Positions 42,545 through 57,354 of a stretch of 64,000 nucleotides of DNA are shown in pieces. Within the stretch, counting starts at the first letter, position 1, and each line of letters opens with the position of its first letter. This DNA is from Megachile rotundata. Lineage: Eukaryota > Arthropoda > Insecta > Hymenoptera > Megachilidae. The stretch spans positions 1 to 64,000 of the forward strand of contig NW_027473597.1 in NCBI RefSeq assembly GCF_050947335.1, in the 5' to 3' direction. A program made the position numbers and the translations under genes. The notes below the pieces were generated by a model. It was not told where the DNA came from. It searched no databases and saw only the letters and a program-made list of their open reading frames with translations.

Positions 42545-44715
42545 ATGATTGTGATTGTATGATTGTGATTGTATGATTGTGATTGTATGATTGTGATTGT
42601 ATGATATTGATTGTATGATTGTGATTGTATGATTGTGATTGTATGATTGTGATTGTATGATTGTGATTGTATGATTGTGATTGTCTGATTGTGGTTGTAT
42701 GATTGTGAATGTATGATTGTGATTGTATGATTGTGATTGTATGATTGTGATTGTATGATTGTGATTGTATGATTGTGATTGTCTGATTGTGGTTTTATGA
42801 TTGTGAATGGATGATTGTGATTGTATGATTGTGATTGTATGATTGTGATTGTATGATTGTGATTGTATGATTGTGATTGTATGATTGTGATTGTATGATT
42901 GTGATTGTATGATTGTGATTGTCTGATAATGATTGTATGATTGTGATTGCATGATTGTGATTGTATGATTGTGATAGTATGATTGTGATTGTATGATTGT
43001 GATTGTATGATTGTGATTGTATGATTGTAATTGTATGATTATGATGGTATGATTGTGATTGTATGATTGCGGTAGTATGATTGTGATTGTATGATTGTGA
43101 TTGTATGATTGTGATTGTATGATTGTGATTGTATGATTGCGATTGTATGATTGCGATTGTATGATTGTGATTGCACGATTGTGATTGTATGATTGTGATT
43201 GTATGATTGTCATTGTCTGATTATGATTGTATGATTGTGATTGCATGATTGTGATTGTATGATTGTGATAGTATGATTGTGATTGTATGATTGTGATTGT
43301 ATGATTTTATTTGGGAGATTGTAATTGTATTATTGCGATTGTATGATTGTGATTGTATGATTGTGATTGTATGCTTGCGATTGTATGATTGTGATAGTAT
43401 GATTGTGATTGTATGATTGTGATTGTATGATTGCGATTGTATGATTGTGATTGTATGATTGTGATTGTATGATTTTGATTGTATGATTGTGATAGTGTGA
43501 TTGCGATTGTATGATTTTGATTGTATGATTGTGATTGTATGATTGTGATTGTATGATTGTATTTGGGAGATTGTAATTGTATGATTGCGATTGTATGATC
43601 GTGATTGTATGATTGTGATTGTATGCTTGCGATTGTATGATTGTGATTGTATGATTGTGATTGTATGATTGCGATTGTATGATTGCGATTGTATGACAGT
43701 GATTGCACGATTGTGATTGTATGATTGTGATTGTATGATTTTGATTGTATGATTGTGATTGCATGATTGTGATTGTATGATTGTGATAGTACGATTGTGA
43801 TTGTATGATTGTGATTGTATGATTGTATTTGGGAGATTGTAATTGTATGATTGCGATTGTATGATTGTGATTGTATGATTGTGATTGTATGCTTGCGATT
43901 GTATGATTGTGATTGTATGATTGTGATTGTATGATTGCGATTGTATGATTGCGATTGTATGACAGTGATTGCACGATTGTGATTGTATGATTGTGATTGT
44001 ATGATTTTGATTGTATGATTGTGATTGTATGATTGTGATTGCATGATTGTGATTGTATGATTGTGATTGTATGATTGTGATTGTAAGATTGTTTTTGTAT
44101 GATTGCGATTGTATAGTAGTAATTGTATGATTGTGATCGTATGATTGTGATTGTATGATTGTGATTCAATGATTGTGAGTGTTTGATTGTGATGGTATGA
44201 TTGTATTTGGGAGATTGTAATTGTATGATTGGGATTGTATGATTGTGATTGTATGATTATGATTGTATGATTGTGATTGTATGCTTGCGATTGTATGATT
44301 GTGATTGTATGATTGTGATTGTATGATTGTGATTGTATGATTGTAATTGTATGATTGTGATGGTATGATTGTGATTGTAGAGATTGCGATAGTATGATTG
44401 TGATTGTATGATTGTGATTATATGATTATGATTGTATGATTGTGATTGTATGATTGTGATTGTATGATTGCGATTGTATGATTGCGATTGTATGATTGTG
44501 ATTGTATGATTATGATTGTATGATTGTGATTGTATGATTATGATTGTATGGTTGTGATTGTATGATTGTGATGGTATGATTGTGATTGTATGATTGCGAT
44601 AGTATGATTGTGATTGTATGATTGTGATTGTATGATCGTGACTGGAAGATTGTGATTGTATGATTGTGATTGTGTGATTGTGATTGTATGATTGCCATTG
44701 TATGATTGCGATTGT
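42545..44715 (+). repeat. Roughly 2.6-kb tandem duplication, left copy
   Basis: Markers are GATATTG (42603), GTGAATGG (42804), GTCTGATAATG (42921), TATTATTGCG (43328) and the GTAGAG slip (44368-44396). The offset to the right copy is 2,171 at the left and 2,619 from about 42.9 kb on (187 units plus one slip). The right copy has therefore gained about 448 bp (32 units). Confidence 0.8.
44368..44396 (+). repeat. Type D register slip (+1), copy 5
   Basis: Same slip, 11,707 bp from copy 4 (836 units plus 3, one D and two E slips). Confidence 0.9.
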
Positions 44716-47618
44716 ATGATTGTGATTGTATGATTGTGATTGTATGATTGTGATTGTATGATTGTGATTGTATGATATTGATTGTATGATTGTGATTGTA
44801 TGATTGTGATTGTATGATTGTGATTGTATGATTGTGATTGTCTGATTGTGGTTGTATGATTGTGAATGTATGATTGTGATTGTATGATTGTGATTGTATG
44901 ATTGTGATTGTATGATTGTGATTGTCTGATTGTGGTTTTATGATTGTGAATGGATGATTGTGATTGTATGATTGTGATTGTATGATTGTGATTGTATGAT
45001 TGTGATTGTATGATTGTGATTGTATGATTGTGATTGTATGATTGTGATTGTATGATTGTGATTGTATGATTGTGATTGTAATATTGTGATTGTATGATTG
45101 CGATTGTATGACTGTGATTGTATGATTATGATTGTATGATTATGATTGTATGATTGTGATTGTATGATTCTGATTGTATGGTTGTGATTGTATGATTGTG
45201 ATGGTATGATTGTGATTGCATGATTGCGATAGTATGATTGTGATTGTATGATTGTGATTGTATGATTGTGACTGTATGATTGTGATTGTATGATTGTGAT
45301 TGTGTGATTGTGATTGTATGATTGCGATTGTATGATTGTGACGGTATGATTGTGAGTGTATGATTGTGATAGTATGATTGTGATTGTATGACTGTGATTG
45401 TATGACTGTGATTGTATGATTGTGATTGTACGATTGTGATTGTGTGATTGTGATTGTCTGATTGTGGTTCTATGATTGTGATTGTATGATTGTGTTTGTA
45501 TGATTGTGATTGTATGATTGTGATTGTATGATTGTCATTGTCTGATAATGATTGTATGATTGTGATTGCATGATTGTGATTGTATGATTGTGATAGTATG
45601 ATTGTGATTGTATGATTGTGATTGTATGATTGTGATTGTATGATTGTAATTGTATGATTATGATGGTATGATTGTGATTGTATGATTGCGGTAGTATGAT
45701 TGTGATTGTATGATTGTGATTGTATGATTGTGATTGTATGATTGTGATTGTATGATTGCGATTGTATGATTGCGATTGTATGATTGTGATTGCACGATTG
45801 TGATTGTATGATTGTGATTGTATGATTGTCATTGTCTGATTATGATTGTATGATTGTGATTGCATGATTGTGATTGTATGACTGTGATAGTATGATTGTG
45901 ATTGTATGATTGTGATTGTATGATTTTATTTGGGAGATTGTAATTGTATTATTGCGATTGTATGATTGTGATTGTATGATTGTGATTGTATGCTTGCGAT
46001 TGTATGATTGTGATAGTATGATTGTGATTGTATGATTGTGATTGTATGATTGCGATTGTATGATTGTGATTGTATGATTGTGATTGTATGATTTTGATTG
46101 TATGATTGTGATAGTATGATTGCGATTGTATGATTTTGATTGTATGATTGTGATTGTATGATTGTGATTGTATGATTGTATTTGGGAGATTGTAATTGTA
46201 TGATTGCGATTGTATGATCGTGATTGTATGATTGTGATTGTATGCTTGCGATTGTATGATTGTGATTGTATGATTGTGATTGTATGATTGCGATTGTATG
46301 ATTGCGATTGTATGACAGTGATTGCACGATTGTGATTGTATGATTGTGATTGTATGATTTTGATTGTATGATTGTGATTGCATGATTGTGATTGTATGAT
46401 TGTGATAGTACGATTGTGATTGTATGATTGTGATTGTATGATTGTATTTGGGAGATTGTAATTGTATGATTGCGATTGTATGATTGTGATTGTATGATTG
46501 TGATTGTATGCTTGCGATTGTATGATTGTGATTGTATGATTGTGATTGTATGATTGCGATTGTATGATTGCGATTGTATGACAGTGATTGCACGATTGTG
46601 ATTGTATGATTGTGATTGTATGATTTTGATTGTATGATTGTGATTGTGTGATTGTGATTGCATGATTGTGATTGTATGATTGTGATTGTATGATTGTGAT
46701 TGTAAGATTGTTTTTGTATGATTGCGATTGTATAGTAGTAATTGTATGATTGTGATCGTATGATTGTGATTGTATGATTGTGATTCAATGATTGTGAGTG
46801 TTTGATTGTGATGGTATGATTGTATTTGGGAGATTGTAATTGTATGATTGGGATTGTATGATTGTGATTGTATGATTATGATTGTATGATTGTGATTGTA
46901 TGCTTGCGATTGTATGATTGTGATTGTATGATTGTGATTGTATGATTGTGATTGTATGATTGTAATTGTATGATTGTGATGGTATGATTGTGATTGTAGA
47001 GATTGCGATAGTATGATTGTGATTGTATGATTGTGATTATATGATTATGATTGTATGATTGTGATTGTATGATTGTGATTGTATGATTGCGATTGTATGA
47101 TTGCGATTGTATGATTGTGATTGTATGATTATGATTGTATGATTGTGATTGTATGATTATGATTGTATGGTTGTGATTGTATGATTGTGATGGTATGATT
47201 GTGATTGTATGATTGCGATAGTATGATTGTGATTGTATGATTGTGATTGTATGATCGTGACTGGAAGATTGTGATTGTATGATTGTGATTGTGTGATTGT
47301 GATTGTATGATTGCCATTGTATGATTGCGATTGTATGATTGTGATTGTATGATTGTGATAGTATGATAGTGATTGTATGACTGTGATTGTATGACTGTGA
47401 TTGTATGATTGTGATTGTATGATTGTGATTGTATGATTGTGATTGTCTGATTGTGGTTCTATGATTGTGATTGTATGATTGTGATTGTATGATCGTGACT
47501 GGAAGATTGTGATTGTATGATTGTGATTGTATGATTGCGATAGTATGATTGTGATTGTATGACTGTGATCGTATGACTGTGATTGTATGATTGTGATTGT
47601 ACGATTGTGATTGTATGA
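44716..47618 (+). repeat. Roughly 2.6-kb tandem duplication, right copy
   Basis: Markers recur in order: GATATTG (about 44,774), GTGAATGG (about 44,947), GTCTGATAATG (45540), TATTATTGCG (45947) and the GTAGAG slip (46987-47015). The extra roughly 448 bp lies around 45.07-45.47 kb and carries GTAATATTG, GTGTTTGTATG and GTGACGG variants. The same unit type is the ancestor or sister of the 55-64 kb repeats, which share TATTATTGCG. Confidence 0.8.
46987..47015 (+). repeat. Type D register slip (+1), copy 6
   Basis: Same slip, 2,619 bp from copy 5 (187 units plus 1). Confidence 0.9.
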
Positions 47619-48668
47619 TTGTTATTGTCTGATGGTGGTTCTATGATTGTGATTGTATGATTGTGATTGTATGATTGTGATTGTATGATTGTGATTGTAT
47701 GATTGTGATTGTATGATTGTCATTGTCTGATTATGATTGTATGATTGTGATAGTATGATTGCGATTGTATGATTTTGATTGTATGATTGTGATTGTATGA
47801 TTGTGATTGTATGATTGTAATTGTATGATTGTGATGGTATGATTGTGATTGTATGATTGCGGTAGTATGATTGTGATTGTTTGATTGCGATTGTATGATT
47901 GTGATTGTATGATTGTGATTGTATGATTGTGATTGTATGATTGTGATTGTATGATTGCGATTGTATGATTGCGATTGTATGATTGTGATTGCACGATTGT
48001 GATTGTATGATTGTGATTGTATGATTTTGATTGTATGATTGTGATTGTATGATTGTGATTGTATGATTGTGATTGTATGATTGTGATTGTATGATTGTGA
48101 TTGTATGATTGTGATTGTAAGATGGTATTTGTATGATTGTGATTGTATAGTAGTAATTGTATGATTGTGATGGTATGATTGTGATTGTATGATAGTGATT
48201 GAATGATTGTGAGTGTATGATTGTAATTGTATGATTGTGATGGTATGATTGTGATTGTATGATTGCGGTAGTATGATTGTGATTGTTTGATTGCGATTGT
48301 ATGATTGTGATTGTATGATTGTGATTGTATGATTGTGATTGTATGATTGCGATTGTATGATTGCGATTGTATGATTGTGATTGCACGATTGTGATTGTAT
48401 GATTGTGATTGTATGATTTTGATTGTATGATTGTGATTGTATGATTGTGATTGTATGATTGTGATTGTACGATTGTGATTGTATGATTGTGATTGTAAGA
48501 TGGTATTTGTTTGATTGTGATTGTATAGTAGTAATTGTATGATTGTGATAGTATGATTGTGATTGTATGATTGTGATTGAATGATTGTGAGTGTATGATT
48601 GTGATTGTATGATTGTATTTGGGAGATTGTAATTGTATGATTGGGATTGTATGATTGTGATTGTATGA
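47619..48668 (+). repeat. 1,050-bp tandem duplication, left copy
   Basis: The copy is exactly 75 units long. It starts at the GTTATTGTCTGATGG variant (about 47,620), which recurs at about 48,670, and includes GTCATTGTCTG, GCGGTAG and the TAAGATGGTATTTG series. It is part of a D block. Confidence 0.87.
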
Positions 48669-49718
48669 TTGTTATTGTCTGATGGTGGTTCTATGATTGT
48701 GATTGTATGATTGTGATTGTATGATTGTGATTGTATGATTGTGATTGTATGATTGTGATTGTATGATTGTCATTGTCTGATTATGATTGTATGATTGTGA
48801 TAGTATGATTGCGATTGTATGATTTTGATTGTATGATTGTGATTGTATGATTGTGATTGTATGATTGTAATTGTATGATTGTGATGGTATGATTGTGATT
48901 GTATGATTGCGGTAGTATGATTGTGATTGTTTGATTGCGATTGTATGATTGTGATTGTATGATTGTGATTGTATGATTGTGATTGTATGATTGCGATTGT
49001 ATGATTGCGATTGTATGATTGTGATTGCACGATTGTGATTGTATGATTGTGATTGTATGATTTTGATTGTATGATTGTGATTGTATGATTGTGATTGTAT
49101 GATTGTGATTGTATGATTGTGATTGTATGATTGTGATTGTATGATTGTGATTGTAAGATGGTATTTGTATGATTGTGATTGTATAGTAGTAATTGTATGA
49201 TTGTGATGGTATGATTGTGATTGTATGATAGTGATTGAATGATTGTGAGTGTATGATTGTAATTGTATGATTGTGATGGTATGATTGTGATTGTATGATT
49301 GCGGTAGTATGATTGTGATTGTTTGATTGCGATTGTATGATTGTGATTGTATGATTGTGATTGTATGATTGTGATTGTATGATTGCGATTGTATGATTGC
49401 GATTGTATGATTGTGATTGCACGATTGTGATTGTATGATTGTGATTGTATGATTTTGATTGTATGATTGTGATTGTATGATTGTGATTGTATGATTGTGA
49501 TTGTACGATTGTGATTGTATGATTGTGATTGTAAGATGGTATTTGTTTGATTGTGATTGTATAGTAGTAATTGTATGATTGTGATAGTATGATTGTGATT
49601 GTATGATTGTGATTGAATGATTGTGAGTGTATGATTGTGATTGTATGATTGTATTTGGGAGATTGTAATTGTATGATTGGGATTGTATGATTGTGATTGT
49701 ATGATTATGATTGTATGA
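48669..49718 (+). repeat. 1,050-bp tandem duplication, right copy
   Basis: This copy repeats 47619-48668 at offset 1,050. The join is recognisable because GTTATTG follows directly on the GGGATTG unit at about 48,645, whereas the right copy continues at the same point into ATTATG (about 49,703). Confidence 0.87.
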
Positions 49719-52032
49719 TTGTGATTGTATGCTTGCGATTGTATGATTGTGATTGTATGATTGTGATTGTATGATTGTAATTGTGTGATTGTGATTGTAT
49801 GATTGTGATCTTATGATTGTGATTGTATGATTGTGATTGTATGATTGTAATTGTATGATTGTGATGGTATGATTGTGATTGTATGAATGCGATAGTATGA
49901 TTGTGATTGTATGATTGTAATTGTATGATTATGATTGTATGATTGTGATTGTATGATTGTGATTGTATGATTGCGATTGTATGATTGCGATTGTATGATT
50001 GTGATTGTATGATTATGATTGTATGATTGTGATTGTGTGATTATGATTGTATGCTTGTGATTGTATGATTGTGATGGTATGATTGTGATTGTATGATTGC
50101 GATAGTATGATTGTGATTGTATGATTGTGATTGTATGCTTGCGATTGTATGATTGCGATTGTATGATTGTGATTGTCTGATTGTGATAGTATGATAGTGA
50201 TTGTATGACTGTGATTGTATGACTGTGATTGTATGATTGTGATTGTATGATTGTGATTGTATGATTGTGATTGTCTGATTGTGGTTCTATGATTGTGATT
50301 GTATGATTGTGATTGTATGATCGTGACTGGAAGATTGTGATTGTATGATTGTGATTGTATGATTGCGATAGTATGATTGTGATTGTATGACTGTGATCGT
50401 ATGACTGTGATTGTATGATTGTGATTGTACGATTGTGATTGTATGATTGTGATTGTCTGATGGTGGTTCTATGATTGTGATTGTATGATTGTGATTGTAT
50501 GATTGTGATTGTATGATTGTGATTGTATGATTGTGATTGTATGATTGTGATTGTATGATTGTGATTGTATGATTGTGATTGTAAGATGGTATTTGTATGA
50601 TTGTGATTGTATAGTAGTAATTGTATGATTGTGATGGTATGATTGTGATTGTATGATTGTGATTGAATGATTGTGAGTGTATGATTGTGATTGTATGATT
50701 GTATTTGGGAGATTGTAATTGTATGATTGGGATTGTATGATTGTGATTGTATGATTATGATTGTATGATTGTGATTGTATGCTTGCGATTGTATGATTGT
50801 GATTGTATGATTGTGATTGTATGATTGTAATTGTGTGATTGTGATTGTATGATTGTGATCTTATGATTGTGATTGTATGATTGTGATTGTATGATTGTAA
50901 TTGTATGATTGTGATGGTATGATTGTGATTGTATGAATGCGATAGTATGATTGTGATTGTATGATTGTAATTGTATGATTATGATTGTATGATTGTGATT
51001 GTATGATTGTGATTGTATGATTGCGATTGTATGATTGCGATTGTATGATTGTGATTGTATGATTATGATTGTATGATTGTGATTGTGTGATTATGATTGT
51101 ATGGTTGTGATTGTATGATTGTGATGGTATGATTGTGATTGTATGATTCTGATTGTATGATTGTATTTGGGATATTGTATTTTGGAGATAGTAATTGTAT
51201 GATTGCGATTGTATGATTGTGATTGTATGATTGTGATTGTATGATTGTGATTGTCTGATTGTGGTTTTATGATTGTGAATGTATGATTGTGATTGTATGA
51301 TTGTGATTGTATGATTGTGATTGTATGATTGTCATTGTATGATTATGATTGTATGATTATGATTGTATGGTTGTGATTGTATGATTGTGATGGTATGATT
51401 GTGATTGTATGATTGCGATAGTATGATTGTGATTGTATGATTGTGATTGTATGATCGTGACTGGAAGATTGTGATTGTATGATTGTGATTGTGTGATTGT
51501 GATTGTATGATTGCGATTGTATGATTGCGATTGTATGATTGTGATTGTATGATTGTGATAGTATGATAGTGATTGTATGACTGTGATTGTATGACTGTGA
51601 TTGTATGATTGTGATTGTATGATAGTGATTGTATGATTGTGATTGTCTGATTGTGGTTCTATGATTGTGATTGTATGACTGTGATTGTATGATTGTGATT
51701 GTATGATTGTCATTGTCTGATTATGATTGTATGATTGTGATTGCATGATTGTGATTGTATGATTGTGATAGTATGATTGTGATTGTATGATTGTGATTGT
51801 ATGATTGTGGTTGTATGATTGTATTTGGGAGATTGTAATTGTATGATTGCGATTGTATGATTGTGATTGTATGATTGTGATTGTATGCTTGCGATTGTAT
51901 GATTGTGATTGTATGATTCTGATTGTATGATTATGATTGTATGATTGTGATTTTATGCTTGCGATTGTATGATTGCGATTGTATGATTTTGATTGTATGA
52001 TTGTGATTGTATGATTGTGATTGTATGAATTT
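49262..52032 (+). repeat. Roughly 2,772-bp tandem duplication, left copy
   Basis: The period is 198 units at the left (GTATTTGTTTG at 49539 and 52311; TATGCTTGCG at 50134 and 52906). On the right the offset falls to 2,590 (ATTATG near 51,357 and 53,947; GGGATATTG at 51169 and 53759). The right copy has 182 bp less, 13 units, in a region around 53.34-53.51 kb whose variants also differ. The left copy overlaps the end of the 1,050-bp pair. Confidence 0.82.
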
Positions 52033-54520
52033 AATTGTATGATTGTGATGGTATGATTGTGATTGTATGATTGCGGTAGTATGATTGTGATTGTTTGATT
52101 GCGATTGTATGATTGTGATTGTATGATTGTGATTGTATGATTGTGATTGTATGATTGCGATTGTATGATTGCGATTGTATGATTGTGATTGCACGATTGT
52201 GATTGTATGATTGTGATTGTATGATTTTGATTGTATGATTGTGATTGTATGATTGTGATTGTATGATTGTGATTGTACGATTGTGATTGTATGATTGTGA
52301 TTGTAAGATGGTATTTGTTTGATTGTGATTGTATAGTAGTAATTGTATGATTGTGATAGTATGATTGTGATTGTATGATTGTGATTGAATGATTGTGAGT
52401 GTATGATTGTGATTGTATGATTGTATTTGGGAGATTGTAATTGTATGATTGGGATTGTATGATTGTGATTGTATGATTATGATTGTATGATTGTGATTGT
52501 ATGCTTGCGATTGTATGATTGTGATTGTATGATTGTGATTGTATGATTGTAATTGTGTGATTGTGATTGTATGATTGTGATCTTATGATTGTGATTGTAT
52601 GATTGTGATTGTATGATTGTAATTGTATGATTGTGATGGTATGATTGTGATTGTATGAATGCGATAGTATGATTGTGATTGTATGATTGTAATTGTATGA
52701 TTATGATTGTATGATTGTGATTGTATGATTGTGATTGTATGATTGCGATTGTATGATTGCGATTGTATGATTGTGATTGTATGATTATGATTGTATGATT
52801 GTGATTGTGTGATTATGATTGTATGCTTGTGATTGTATGATTGTGATGGTATGATTGTGATTGTATGATTGCGATAGTATGATTGTGATTGTATGATTGT
52901 GATTGTATGCTTGCGATTGTATGATTGCGATTGTATGATTGTGATTGTCTGATTGTGATAGTATGATAGTGATTGTATGACTGTGATTGTATGACTGTGA
53001 TTGTATGATTGTGATTGTATGATTGTGATTGTATGATTGTGATTGTCTGATTGTGGTTCTATGATTGTGATTGTATGATTGTGATTGTATGATCGTGACT
53101 GGAAGATTGTGATTGTATGATTGTGATTGTATGATTGCGATAGTATGATTGTGATTGTATGACTGTGATCGTATGACTGTGATTGTATGATTGTGATTGT
53201 ACGATTGTGATTGTATGATTGTGATTGTCTGATGGTGGTTCTATGATTGTGATTGTATGATTGTGATTGTATGATTGTGATTGTATGATTGTGATTGTAT
53301 GATTGTGATTGTATGATTGTGATTGTATGATTGTGATTGTATGATTGTCATTGTCTGATTATGATTGTATGATTGTGATAGTATGATTGCGATTGTATGA
53401 TTTTGATTGTATGATTGTGATTGTATGATTGTGATTGTATGATTGTAATTGTATGATTGTGATGGTATGATTGTGATTGTATGATTGCGGTAGTATGATT
53501 GCGGTAGTATGATTGTGATTGTATGAATGCGATAGTATGATTGTGATTGTATGATTGTAATTGTATGATTATGATTCTATGATTGTGATTGTATGATTGT
53601 GATTGTATGATTGCGATTGTATGATTGCGATTGTATGATTGTGATTGTATGATTATGATTGTATGATTGTGATTGTGTGATTATGATTGTATGGTTGTGA
53701 TTGTATGATTGTGATGGTATGATTGTGATTGTATGATTCTGATTGTATGATTGTATTTGGGATATTGTATTTTGGAGATAGTAATTGTATGATTGCGATT
53801 GTATGATTGTGATTGTATGATTGTGATTGTATGATTGTGATTGTCTGATTGTGGTTTTATGATTGTGAATGTATGATTGTGATTGTATGATTGTGATTGT
53901 ATGATTGTGATTGTATGATTGTCATTGTATGATTATGATTGTATGATTATGATTGTATGGTTGTGATTGTATGATTGTGATGGTATGATTGTGATTGTAT
54001 GATTGCGATAGTATGATTGTGATTGTATGATTGTGATTGTATGATCGTGACTGGAAGATTGTGATTGTATGATTGTGATTGTGTGATTGTGATTGTATGA
54101 TTGCGATTGTATGATTGCGATTGTATGATTGTGATTGTATGATTGTGATAGTATGATAGTGATTGTATGACTGTGATTGTATGACTGTGATTGTATGATT
54201 GTGATTGTATGATAGTGATTGTATGATTGTGATTGTCTGATTGTGGTTCTATGATTGTGATTGTATGACTGTGATTGTATGATTGTGATTGTATGATTGT
54301 CATTGTCTGATTATGATTGTATGATTGTGATTGCATGATTGTGATTGTATGATTGTGATAGTATGATTGTGATTGTATGATTGTGATTGTATGATTGTGG
54401 TTGTATGATTGTATTTGGGAGATTGTAATTGTATGATTGCGATTGTATGATTGTGATTGTATGATTGTGATTGTATGCTTGCGATTGTATGATTGTGATT
54501 GTATGATTCTGATTGTATGA
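52033..54520 (+). repeat. Roughly 2,772-bp tandem duplication, right copy
   Basis: This copy follows 49262-51930 with the markers above. About 53,340-53,510 replaces the partner's 50,560-50,935 with a GTCATTGTCTG and GCGGTAG series typical of the D-block interior, including a doubled GCGGTAG unit near 53,490. A private substitution ATTCTATG lies near 53,577. Confidence 0.8.
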
Positions 54521-54524
54521 TTGT

Positions 54525-54860
54525 GATAGTATGATTGTGATTGTATGATTGTGATTGTATGATTGTGATTGTATGATTCTGATTGTATGATTGTATTTGG
54601 GATATTGTATTTTGGAGATAGTAATTGTATGATTGCGATTGTATGATTGTGATTGTATGATTGTGATTGTATGATTGTGATTGTATGATTGTGATTGTGT
54701 GATTGTAATTGTATGATTATGATTGTATGATTGTGATTGTATGATGGTGATGGTATGATTGTGATTGTCTGATTGTGGTTTTATGATTGTGAATGTATGA
54801 TTGTGATTGTATGATTGTGATTGTATGATTGTCATTGTATGATTATGATTGTATGATTGT
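54525..54860 (+). repeat. Internal 336-bp pair, left member
   Basis: The member is 24 units long, running from one GATAGTATG variant (54525) to the next (54861). It carries the GGGATATTGTATTTTGGAG series followed by ATAGTAATTG. Its partner at 54861-55224 has ATTGTAATTG instead and a few added units. The same pair, with the same difference, occurs in each of the three terminal higher-order repeats. Confidence 0.8.
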
Positions 54861-55224
54861 GATAGTATGATTGTGATTGTATGATTGTGATTGTATGATT
54901 GTGATTGTATGATTCTGATTGTATGATTGTATTTGGGATATTGTATTTTGGAGATTGTAATTGTATGATTGCGATTGTATGATTGTGATTGTATGATTGT
55001 GATTGTATGATTGTGATTGTATGATTGTGATTGTATGATTGTGATTGTGTGATTGTAATTGTATGATTATGATTGTATGATTGTGATTGTATGATGGTGA
55101 TGGTATGATTGCGATTGTCTGATTGTGGTTTTATGATTGTGAATGTATGATTGTGATTGTATGATTGTGATTGTATGATTGTGATTGTATGATTGTCATT
55201 GTATGATTATGACTGTATGATTGT
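54861..55224 (+). repeat. Internal 336-bp pair, right member
   Basis: The second GGGATATTG series is at 54935, with GATTGTAATTG downstream and GCGATTGTCTG where the left member has GTGATTGTCTG. Offsets to the left member are 336, then 350, then 364, so two single units were added. Confidence 0.78.
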
Positions 55225-56633
55225 GATTGTATGATTGTGATTGTATGATTCTGATTGTATGGTTGTGATTGTATGATTGTGATAGTATGATTGTGATTGT
55301 ATGACTGTGATTGTATGACTGTGATTGTATGATTGTGATTGTACGATTGTGATTGTGTGATTGTGATTGTCTGATTGTGGTTCTATGATTGTGATTGTAT
55401 GATTGTGTTTGTATGATTGTGATTGTATGATTGTGATTGTATGATTGTCATTGTCTGATAATGATTGTATGATTGTGATTGCATGATTGTGATTGCATGA
55501 TTGTGATTGTATGATTGTGATAGTATGATTGTGATTGTATGATTGTGATTGTATGATTTTATTTGGGAGATTGTAATTGTATTATTGCGATTGTATGATT
55601 GTGATTGTATGATTGTGATTGTATGCTTGCGATTGTATGATTGTGATAGTATGATTGTGATTGTATGATTGTGATTGTATGATTGCGATTGTATGATTGT
55701 GATTGTATGATTGTGATTGTATGATTTTGATTGTATGATTGTGATAGTATGATTGCGATTGTATGATTTTGATTGTATGATTGTGATTGTATGATTGTGA
55801 TTGTATGATTGTGATTGTATGATTGTATTTGGGAGATTGTAATTGTATGATTGCGATTGTATGATTGTGATTGTATGATTGTGATTGTATGCTTGCGATT
55901 GTATGATTGTGATTGTATGATTGTGATTGTATGATTGTGATTGTATGATTGCGATTGTATGATTGCGATTGTATGATTGTGATTGTATGATTTTGATTGT
56001 ATGATTGTGATAGTATGATTGCGATTGTATGATTTTGATTGTATGATTGTGATTGTATGATTGTGATTGTATGATTGTGATTGTATGATTGTATTTGGGA
56101 GATTGTAATTGTATGATTGCGATTGTATGATTGTGATTGTATGATTGTGATTGTATGCTTGCGATTGTATGATTGTGATTGTATGATTGTGATTGTATGA
56201 TTGCGATTGTATGATTGCGATTGTATGACAGTGATTGCACGATTGTGATTGTATGATTGTGATTGTATGATTTTGATTGTATGATTGTGATTGTATGATT
56301 GTGATTGCATGATTGTGATTGTATGATTGTGATTGTATGATTGTGATTGTAAGATTGTTTTTGTATGATTGCGATTGTATAGTAGTAATTGTATGATTGT
56401 GATCGTATGATTGTGATTGTATGATTGTGATTCAATGATTGTGAGTGTTTGATTGTGATGGTATGATTGTATTTGGGAGATTGTAATTGTATGATTGGGA
56501 TTGTATGATTGTGATTGTATGATTATGATTGTATGATTGTGATTGTATGCTTGCGATTGTATGATTGTGATTGTATGATTGTGATTGTATGATTGTGATT
56601 GTATGATTGTAATTGTATGATTGTGATGGTATG

Positions 56634-56662
56634 ATTGTGATTGTAGAGATTGCGATAGTATG
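56634..56662 (+). repeat. Type D register slip (+1), copy 7
   Basis: Same slip, 9,647 bp from copy 6 (689 units plus 1). Confidence 0.9.
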
Positions 56663-57354
56663 ATTGTGATTGTATGATTGTGATTATATGATTATGATTG
56701 TATGATTGTGATTGTATGATTGTGATTGTATGATTGCGATTGTATGATTGCGATTGTATGATTGTGATTGTATGATTATGATTGTATGATTGTGATTGTA
56801 TGATTATGATTGTATGGTTGTGATTGTATGATTGTGATGGTATGATTGTGATTGTATGATTGCGATAGTATGATTGTGATTGTATGATTGTGATTGTATG
56901 ATCGTGACTGGAAGATTGGGATTGTATGATTGTGATTGTGTGATTGTGATTGTATGATTGCCATTGTATGATTGCGATTGTATGATTGTGATTGTATGAT
57001 TGTGATAGTATGATAGTGATTGTATGACTGTGATTGTATGACTGTGATTGTATGATTGTGATTGTATGATTGTGATTGTATGATTGTGATTGTCTGATTG
57101 TGGTTCTATGATTGTGATTGTATGATTGTGATTGTATGATCGTGACTGGAAGATTGTGATTGTATGATTGTGATTGTATGATTGCGATAGTATGATTGTG
57201 ATTGTATGACTGTGATCGTATGACTGTGATTGTATGATTGTGATTGTACGATTGTGATTGTATGATTGTTATTGTCTGATGGTGGTTCTATGATTGTGAT
57301 TGTATGATTGTGATTGTATGATTGTGATTGTATGATTCTGATTGTATGATTGTA

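Larger units (their letters stand above)
54596..57354 (+). repeat. Terminal higher-order repeat, copy a
   Basis: The copy is 2,759 bp long, measured between successive TTTGGGATATTGTATTTTGG markers (54596 and 57355). It contains an internal 336-bp pair (second marker at 54932), TATTATTGCG (55580) and the GTAGAG slip (56634-56662). Compared with copy b it lacks about 294 bp after GTCTGATAATG and about 392 bp (28 units) before its right end. Confidence 0.85.

Noticed and set aside
51166..51188. GGGATATTGTATTTTGGAG series as remnant of an inserted element
   Set aside because: It parses into standard 14-bp units with several substitutions and keeps register, so it is a diverged satellite variant.
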